A stretch of 10,908 bases of DNA from CAYLKS01 sp964384205 [NCBI: uncultured bacterium] (GTDB lineage: Bacteria; JAGOEH01). Below are positions 6,328-10,908 of the stretch, piece by piece. The position numbers and the translations under genes are program-made. The stretch is from NCBI GenBank assembly GCA_964384205.1, contig CAYLKS010000081.1, positions 1 through 10,908 on the forward strand, written 5' to 3'. The notes beneath the pieces are model-generated. The model ran no database searches. It was not told where the DNA came from and saw only the letters and a program-made list of their open reading frames with translations. The stretch's first letter is position 1; every line of letters starts with the position of its first letter.

Positions 6328-7194
6328 ATGAAATATTTACTATCTTTATATGACAAATTTTGGAAATGGCTGGAAAACAAATTTATATATAAGATTTTAG
6401 ATAGATTCAGTAGAGATAATTGCGCTCTATTGGCTGCTGGTATAGCTTATTATGCAATGTTTTCAATATTTCCCACTATAATAGTTGCTTTTGCAATATT
6501 TGGTGTATATTTAAAGAGGCAAGATATTTTTCAAAATATTTTATCATATATCACAACATTACTTCCTCAGTCGAAGGTAATTATAAAGGAAAATCTTCAT
6601 ATATTGATTACATCATCTAAATTGAATACAATTATAGGAATAGTTGGCCTGATGTGGTCAAGTAATAAAATATTTTGTGCAGTGGAAAATGCCTTACATA
6701 TAATATGGAACATCAAAGAAGGGCGGCAGTTTTTAATACATAAAGCACGGGCTACTTTCCTTGTATTACCTCTTATAACATTTTTTTATGTTGTTATTGT
6801 AGTAACTTCTCTTATACAAACATTGGCAAATTTGCAAATTCCAATATTTGGCATACAACTAACTCAGCTGCCTTTTTTATTTGATTTGCTAAAATTTGTT
6901 ATATCTACATTGATAACAACTTCTTTTTTATATTTAGCATATAGAATTATTCCTAAAACAAATATAAGAAAGAGATTTATATTTTACGGCGCAGTAATTT
7001 CTGGGTTTTTGCTCGAAATTTCAAAATTACTGTTTTATTTCTTTTTAAACAATATTATAAAAAGCTTTTCGATTTATGGATCTTTTACTGCTCTTTTAAT
7101 AATGGTTTTCTGGATTTATCTTGCGGCTCAGATATTCTTGCTTGGAGGAGAAATTGCCTATGCTTTTAAAATTAGACACAGAGAAAGAAAATAA
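6328..7194 (+). CDS. YihY/BrkB-family inner membrane protein
   Basis: A 288-aa integral membrane protein of the YihY (UPF0761, formerly misnamed RNase BN) family. After a short cytoplasmic N-terminus come membrane segments near residues 33-61, 101-128, 142-165, 188-207, 217-244 and 251-279. Family hallmarks seen are AAGIAYYAMFSIFP (36-49), GLMWSSNKIFCAVENALHIIWN (here GLMWSS at 107-112 and IWN at 126-128) and FWIYLAAQIFLLGGEIAYAF (261-280). The length fits the family. The molecular role is not settled; a transporter or envelope function is usually proposed. The start is 3 nt after the amylase stop with no good ribosome binding site, so translation probably depends on coupling to the upstream gene. 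The 3' end overlaps the next gene by 35 nt, and the bases coding the conserved LGGE also supply that gene's ribosome binding site. Confidence 0.9.
   Translation: MKYLLSLYDKFWKWLENKFIYKILDRFSRDNCALLAAGIAYYAMFSIFPTIIVAFAIFGVYLKRQDIFQNILSYITTLLPQSKVIIKENLHILITSSKLNTIIGIVGLMWSSNKIFCAVENALHIIWNIKEGRQFLIHKARATFLVLPLITFFYVVIVVTSLIQTLANLQIPIFGIQLTQLPFLFDLLKFVISTLITTSFLYLAYRIIPKTNIRKRFIFYGAVISGFLLEISKLLFYFFLNNIIKSFSIYGSFTALLIMVFWIYLAAQIFLLGGEIAYAFKIRHRERK
7144..7150 (+). promoter_or_regulatory. Strong ribosome binding site GGAGGAG for the nucleotidyltransferase
   Basis: GGAGGAG lies 9 nt before the ATG at 7160 and only 3 nt before an in-frame TTG at 7154, so it fixes 7160 as the start. It is embedded in the yihY-type gene, in the codons for its conserved LGGE motif. 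Confidence 0.75.
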
Positions 7195-8464
7195 ATTTTG
7201 TAATATTTTGAATAGAATAAATCTAATTAATATTTTAAATGATATAAAAAAAATAAATAATATTAATTTTTTTTTTGTTGGGGGACTGGTCAGAGATTAT
7301 TTTTTAAATAGAAATACAAATGATATAGATATAATTACTACAGAATCAAAAAAATTAACCTTACTCCTTGCTAAATATTATAAAGTTGGCTTTATAGTAT
7401 TAGATGAAGAGTTAGAAATTTTTAGAATTGTTTTAAAAAAATATAATATCATAATTGATATTGCAAAAATAAGGTATAATAATTTGAAAAAAGATATTTT
7501 AGAAAGAGATTTCACTATAAACTCTTTAGTTTTATATTACAAAAATAATAATTTTTATTTACTCGATCTTGTGGATGGTTTGAAACATTTGCAGCAAAAA
7601 AAAATTGTTCTATCTTCTGAAAAATCGTTAGTATTAGATCCATTACGCATAATGAGAGCTTTTAGATTTTCCGCATCTTTGGATTTTTTAATAGATTCCG
7701 ATACGATTAAAAGTATAAGAGAAAATATATTATTAATAAAAAATATAGCTTCTGAGAGGTTGTTTTATGAATTATCTTTGTATATTAATTCTAACAATAT
7801 TTTAAAAAATTTTGATTTATTTATTAATGTAAATTTATTGCCATATTTTTGTGGGGGAAAAAGTAATATTCCTGTTGTATATAATGATAAAATAAGAGAG
7901 ATTATAGATTTTTTACAAAACGAAAAAGATATTGAAGGCTTTTTTTTATCAGAGATCAAACTAAAAGATGTTTATTTTACATCGCCATATCATTTTTTAA
8001 TATTATTTGTTTTATTTTGTATTATATACAATTCTATTTTTGATTTATTAATAAAAGAGATTAATATTTCTTCTTATATAAAATCAAATTTAAAAATATT
8101 GCATAACAATTATAAAGTTTTTAATTCCATTACTTCTTATAATGAATTGGAAGATGTTTTTTTGGAGTTATTAATAAAAAAAGGGGATATGGCAATAATA
8201 TTATTATTTTATATATTGTTGGAAGGGAAGTTCTATAATAAGGAATTAGTGAATATAAAGCAATTATTTGATAATTTTAGAAAGATATTTTATAAAAATT
8301 ATAAGAAGGAAAAGCTAATAGATGGAAAATTTCTTATAGAAAAAGGTTTATCTCCATCTCCAATATTTGCTAAAATATTACTGGAAATAGAAAAAAAGAG
8401 AATAAAAGGTATTATTAAAAATTTGCATGATGTGGAGTCTTTTTTAAGAAATAAAATTTTATAA
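7160..8464 (+). CDS. tRNA nucleotidyltransferase/poly(A) polymerase family protein
   Basis: A 434-aa class II nucleotidyltransferase that adds nucleotides to RNA 3' ends, most likely CCA to tRNA. Motif A is GGLVRD (41-46) followed by the metal-binding pair in DID (D55, D57). RDFTINSL (116-123) is motif B, LLDLVDGLKHL is the motif C region, and DPLRIMRAFRF (160-170) is motif D. The C-terminal half is helical and ends with GLSPSPIFAKILLEIEKKRIKG (cited as GLSPSP and KILLEIEK), the usual family tail. No HD phosphohydrolase motif is visible. Motif D reads LDPLR rather than EDxxR, so full CCA addition, CC- or A-addition or poly(A) polymerase activity cannot be told apart. A longer form from TTG 7121 is possible, but GGAGGAG points to ATG 7160. 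The stop overlaps that of mnmA on the other strand. A T10 tract (7267-7276) lies just before motif A. Confidence 0.85.
   Translation: MLLKLDTEKENKFCNILNRINLINILNDIKKINNINFFFVGGLVRDYFLNRNTNDIDIITTESKKLTLLLAKYYKVGFIVLDEELEIFRIVLKKYNIIIDIAKIRYNNLKKDILERDFTINSLVLYYKNNNFYLLDLVDGLKHLQQKKIVLSSEKSLVLDPLRIMRAFRFSASLDFLIDSDTIKSIRENILLIKNIASERLFYELSLYINSNNILKNFDLFINVNLLPYFCGGKSNIPVVYNDKIREIIDFLQNEKDIEGFFLSEIKLKDVYFTSPYHFLILFVLFCIIYNSIFDLLIKEINISSYIKSNLKILHNNYKVFNSITSYNELEDVFLELLIKKGDMAIILLFYILLEGKFYNKELVNIKQLFDNFRKIFYKNYKKEKLIDGKFLIEKGLSPSPIFAKILLEIEKKRIKGIIKNLHDVESFLRNKIL
7267..7276 (+). repeat. T10 homopolymer inside the nucleotidyltransferase gene
   Basis: Ten consecutive T encode part of NFFFV directly before the GGLVRD motif, followed closely by five G (7280-7284). 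Such a tract can promote polymerase or transcription slippage; the frame as given is intact. Confidence 0.8.
8459..8464. other. Antiparallel overlapping stop codons (TTATAA)
   Basis: The plus-strand nucleotidyltransferase ends in TAA at 8462-8464 and the minus-strand mnmA ends in TAA at 8459-8461. The palindrome TTATAA carries both stops, so there is no intergenic space for a separate terminator. Confidence 0.9.
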
Positions 8465-9511
8465 AGGGTTGATTGTATTATTAATAATACTGCCAAATAC
8501 TACAATATCATTATGGTATCCTGTTAATAGTTGACCATCTGTTATAGCATATGCAGGTTCAAGTAATTCAACATAATATTTATTATTTTCTTTTTTTAGA
8601 ATACCTTTTTGTGGAGGACTATTATATCTGATTTTAAAATCTAATTCTTTATTGAGTAAATCATCAATTTTGATTTGTGTAACAGGATTTTCAAAGTAAA
8701 TCTTTTTTTTAAATAAATATTCTCTGGGACCAACTACAATAGTATTTTTTGATGGATTTACTTTTATCACATAAAGTGGGTAATTAGCGGAAACACCTAT
8801 CCCACGTCTTTGACCTACAGTAAATTTCCAGAATCCAGAATGTTCTCCAATTTTTTTGCCATCTATATTTAAAATGTCTCCTTTTTGATCTTTTATGTTA
8901 TAATATTTATATAAAAAATTTTTATAATCTTCTTTTATAAAACATATTTCCTGGCTTTCTTTTTTTTCTTTAGATGGTATATTATTTTTGTTTGCAATTT
9001 CCCGTACTTCAGGTTTAGTTAGATTTGATAATGGAAAAATAATTTTGCTCAGTTGTTCTTGATTTAGTAACGATAAAAAATAGCTTTGATCTTTTTTTAT
9101 ATATTTTGCCTTTTTTATAAAATATTTCCCATTGGAAAAAAATATATCAGAATAATGTCCAGTCGCAATTTTATCAGCGCCATATTCTATAGCTTTTTCT
9201 AATAGTAAGCCGAATTTTATTTTTTTATTGCATAAAGCACATGGATTTGGTGTTTTGCCATTTAAATAAGATTGTGTGAAATTATCGATTATTTCATTTT
9301 GAAATGTATTTTTAATATTAATTATGAAATGTTTTATATTAAAGAAATCAGCAATTTTTTTTGCATCATCTAAATGATAGAAAAAATCAAATCCCAGATT
9401 ATCAGGAATATGATTCATAGTAATTGCAAAAACATCATGTCCTTGTTTTTTGAGCAAATAAACAGCAACTGATGAATCTATGCCGCCACTTAAAGCAACC
9501 GCAATTTTCAT
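8459..9511 (-). CDS. mnmA: tRNA-specific 2-thiouridylase MnmA
   Basis: A 350-aa enzyme that activates U34 of Lys, Glu and Gln tRNAs with ATP and inserts sulfur at C2 (s2U34), in the cytoplasm. The N-terminal PP-loop is SGGIDSS (8-14). NPCALCNKKIKFG contains Cys94, matching the catalytic Cys102 of E. coli MnmA, and QEICFIKED contains Cys190, matching the second catalytic cysteine (Cys199). ATGHYSD and GFWKFTVGQRRGIGV are also family hallmarks, and the C-terminal beta-barrel is complete. Length is near the family norm. The ATG has AAAGGA shortly upstream, overlapping the end of tgt: only 13 nt separate the tgt stop from this ATG, so the genes form an operon. An extra cysteine (Cys91) is present close to the catalytic one. 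The gene converges with the nucleotidyltransferase gene and shares its stop region. Confidence 0.97.
   Translation of the reverse strand: MKIAVALSGGIDSSVAVYLLKKQGHDVFAITMNHIPDNLGFDFFYHLDDAKKIADFFNIKHFIINIKNTFQNEIIDNFTQSYLNGKTPNPCALCNKKIKFGLLLEKAIEYGADKIATGHYSDIFFSNGKYFIKKAKYIKKDQSYFLSLLNQEQLSKIIFPLSNLTKPEVREIANKNNIPSKEKKESQEICFIKEDYKNFLYKYYNIKDQKGDILNIDGKKIGEHSGFWKFTVGQRRGIGVSANYPLYVIKVNPSKNTIVVGPREYLFKKKIYFENPVTQIKIDDLLNKELDFKIRYNSPPQKGILKKENNKYYVELLEPAYAITDGQLLTGYHNDIVVFGSIINNTINPL
8475..8490. repeat. Perfect 16-bp palindrome at the convergent gene ends
   Basis: GTATTATTAATAATAC is its own reverse complement and lies in the last codons of mnmA, 10 bp past the plus-strand stop. It could fold as a 6-bp stem with a 4-nt loop, but no U-tract follows on either strand, so a terminator role is only a weak possibility. 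Confidence 0.5.
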
Positions 9512-9524
9512 TTTGATTATCCTT

Positions 9525-10655
9525 TTATTGAAAAAAATTGTTATAGAAAGAATTAGCCCATTCTAAAAAGCGATCTTCTTCTATTGCGAGTCTTATTTGT
9601 TTTGTGAAATCCATAAAAAAATGTATATTATGCAATGTTAAAAGATGAGCTCCTAATATTTCGCCAGCATGCACTAAATGACGTAGATAACCTTTTGAGA
9701 AATTCTGGCATGTATAACATGTACAATTTTCATCTATAGGTGATTTATCAGTTTTAAATTTACTATTTCTTATATTGACTTTGCCGTTATAAGTAAAGAC
9801 TGTGCCATTTCGTCCATATCGTGTAGGTACCACACAATCAAACATATCCACACCACGTTTAACAGCTTCGATAATGTCCTCAGGCATGCCAACTCCCATA
9901 AGATATCGGGGTTTGTCATAAGGAAGATATGGTTCTACAACATCTATCATTTCATACATTACTTCTTTAGGTTCTCCTACTGAAAGCCCGCCAATTGCAT
10001 AACCGTCAAAATTGATATTTACAATATCATTAGCACTTTGTTGTCTTAAATCTGTGAAGATACTGCCCTGCACAATACCAAATAGTTGCTGTTTTTTTTC
10101 TCCCTTTAAATCAATAATTTCATCAAATTTAGCTTTACATCTTTTTGCCCATCTTGTAGTTCGTTTTTGAGATTGATCTGCATAAGCAAAAGTAGCAGGA
10201 TAGGGGGTGCATTCATCGAAAGCCATAATAATATCTGCACCTAAAGATGTTTCTATTTCCATTACATTTTCTGGAGTAAAAAGATGATAGCTTCCATCAA
10301 TATGTGATTTAAATTTTACACCTTCTTCTGTTATTTTATTTAAATCTGATAAACTGAATACTTGATAACCGCCACTATCTGTTAGGATAGGTTTATCCCA
10401 GCTTATGAATTTATGGAGGCCGCCAAATGATTCTACTAACTTATGTCCAGGCCTTAAATACATGTGGTATGTATTGTTTAAAATGATTTGTACTTCATTA
10501 TCATGAAGGTCTTTAGGGGATAGTGCTTTTACTGTTCCTTGAGTACCAACCGGCATGAATACAGGAGTCTGGATAATACCATGAGGTGTTTGGTATATTC
10601 CTCTTCTTGCTTTTGTATTTTTATCTTTTTTTAATACAGTAAAACTAAATTCCAT
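9525..10655 (-). CDS. tgt: Queuine/preQ1 tRNA-guanine transglycosylase Tgt
   Basis: A 376-aa TIM-barrel enzyme that exchanges G34 of GUN-anticodon tRNAs (Asp, Asn, His, Tyr) for the queuosine precursor preQ1, in the cytoplasm. LTDSGGYQVFSL contains Asp93, the general acid/base. IVQGS and IGGLSVGE shape the substrate pocket, and FDCVVPTRYGRNG contains the nucleophile Asp273. The zinc site is C311, C313, C316 and H342 (CTCYTC, LHNIHF). Length and motifs are those of a canonical bacterial enzyme. The start is clear: AAAGGA (10664-10669 on the minus strand) is 8 nt before the ATG, and a promoter lies about 27 nt further up. It is first in an operon with mnmA. The short leader of about 20 nt leaves no room for a preQ1 riboswitch. 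No other queuosine genes are in the window. Confidence 0.97.
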   Translation of the reverse strand: MEFSFTVLKKDKNTKARRGIYQTPHGIIQTPVFMPVGTQGTVKALSPKDLHDNEVQIILNNTYHMYLRPGHKLVESFGGLHKFISWDKPILTDSGGYQVFSLSDLNKITEEGVKFKSHIDGSYHLFTPENVMEIETSLGADIIMAFDECTPYPATFAYADQSQKRTTRWAKRCKAKFDEIIDLKGEKKQQLFGIVQGSIFTDLRQQSANDIVNINFDGYAIGGLSVGEPKEVMYEMIDVVEPYLPYDKPRYLMGVGMPEDIIEAVKRGVDMFDCVVPTRYGRNGTVFTYNGKVNIRNSKFKTDKSPIDENCTCYTCQNFSKGYLRHLVHAGEILGAHLLTLHNIHFFMDFTKQIRLAIEEDRFLEWANSFYNNFFQ

Positions 10656-10681
10656 AATTACGTTCCTTTGAGTTTTTTCTA

Positions 10682-10710
10682 TGTATAATTAAAAAAGCTT
10701 AATAAATCAA
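10682..10710 (-). promoter_or_regulatory. tgt: Predicted sigma70-like promoter of tgt-mnmA
   Basis: On the minus strand TTGATT (10705-10710), a 17-nt spacer and TATACA (10682-10687) precede the gene. The expected start near 10675 gives a leader of about 20 nt with the AAAGGA site. A small inverted repeat, AGCTT (10696-10700) and AAGCT (10709-10713), spans the -35 box and part of the spacer and could be an operator, though it is short. Confidence 0.55.
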
Positions 10711-10731
10711 GCTATAATTAGAGATAATTTT

Positions 10732-10759
10732 GGAGTTCGTTATTAGGAGTCCGTTATTA
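10732..10759. repeat. 14-bp tandem direct repeat upstream of the tgt promoter
   Basis: GGAGTTCGTTATTA (10732-10745) is immediately followed by GGAGTCCGTTATTA (10746-10759), differing at one base. The repeats are among the few GC-containing bases in this A/T-rich stretch and start 21 bp upstream of the -35 box, a place where an activator or a regulator of a divergent neighbour could bind. Confidence 0.75.
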
Positions 10760-10908
10760 AATAATTAAATAAGCTTTAAAACATATTTTTGTTTTATTAC
10801 TAAGTCATATTGGAAGTAGCTTAGATATTAGAACTATCGGAGTTTTTTATAGTTACTATACAAACTTTTATTAAAAATAAAATTTTTATAGAATATATCT
10901 GTATTTTC

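Larger units (their letters stand above)
10656..10908. other. Non-coding region upstream of tgt
   Basis: These 253 bases contain no gene I can support. They hold the tgt promoter, a 14-bp tandem repeat with a degenerate third copy at 10839-10852 (about 10 of 14 matching), and otherwise plain A/T-rich sequence. Short open frames on the minus strand entering from the right edge end within about 25-28 codons (near 10836 or 10822) and could be the tail of a neighbouring gene, but nothing recognisable is encoded. Confidence 0.55.

Noticed and set aside
6420-6620. 66-aa open frame in another frame of the YihY-type gene
   Set aside because: Lies inside the conserved membrane-protein gene and has no independent support.
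7121-7159. Upstream start (TTG 7121) for the nucleotidyltransferase
   Set aside because: The extra 13 residues have no family similarity and GGAGGAG is correctly spaced only to the ATG at 7160.
7765-7959. 64-aa open frame antisense to the nucleotidyltransferase
   Set aside because: Shadow of the real gene; no motif.
8299-8496. 65-aa minus-strand open frame across the convergent gene ends
   Set aside because: Overlaps both the nucleotidyltransferase and mnmA coding ends and shows no motif.
10656-10681. preQ1 riboswitch in the tgt leader
   Set aside because: The predicted leader is only about 20 nt, too short, and has no C-rich loop or hairpin.
10760-10908. Partial gene entering from the right edge on the minus strand
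   Set aside because: Frames end within about 25-28 codons and encode low-complexity sequence without a recognisable feature; it cannot be supported from this window.

Overview
The window is strongly AT-rich; a few lines counted by hand give roughly a quarter G+C, with T- and A-ending codons and Lys/Asn/Ile-rich proteins. It is bacterial: Shine-Dalgarno sites of the AAGGA/GGAG type, operons with overlapping genes, TTG as an occasional start codon, and bacterial Tgt and MnmA. A lipoprotein-like amylase suggests a diderm or at least a lipoprotein-exporting cell, and low-GC diderms such as spirochaetes would fit. No gene fixes the phylum, so I leave taxonomy open.

Layout. (1) Positions 1-186, minus strand: the N-terminus of an SLC12-type cation-chloride cotransporter that runs off the left edge. 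(2) Positions 301-868, minus strand: two small unrecognised genes, a 110-aa coiled-coil-like protein followed by a 67-aa Asn/Lys/Gln-rich protein, with good ribosome binding sites and a shared promoter. (3) Positions 869-972: a compact divergent promoter region. (4) Positions 973-8464, plus strand: a seven-gene run in which every junction overlaps or is 3 nt apart. It encodes an ABC ATPase, its ABC-2 permease, an endonuclease III/MagIII-like DNA glycosylase, a patatin-like phospholipase, a GH13 amylase lipoprotein with a CBM48-like domain, a YihY-family membrane protein and a tRNA nucleotidyltransferase/poly(A) polymerase family protein. (5) Positions 8459-10655, minus strand: tgt followed by mnmA, converging on the plus operon so that the two terminal stop codons share the six bases TTATAA. 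(6) Positions 10656-10908: a non-coding stretch with the tgt promoter and a 14-bp tandem repeat upstream of it.

How the parts fit. The ABC pair forms one transporter. tgt and mnmA both modify the tRNA wobble position (queuosine at G34, 2-thiouridine at U34) and are probably co-transcribed. The nucleotidyltransferase opposite them is also a tRNA or RNA 3'-end enzyme. The remaining plus-strand genes have no obvious common pathway. The run looks like a compact housekeeping operon rather than a dedicated system.

The most interesting signals are regulatory. Both the SLC12 gene and the ABC ATPase gene have a sigma70-like promoter with exactly 6 nt between the -10 box and the ATG and no ribosome binding site, so leaderless transcripts are predicted. 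The small two-gene unit has no recognisable family. I see no mobile element, CRISPR array, RNA gene or phage feature.
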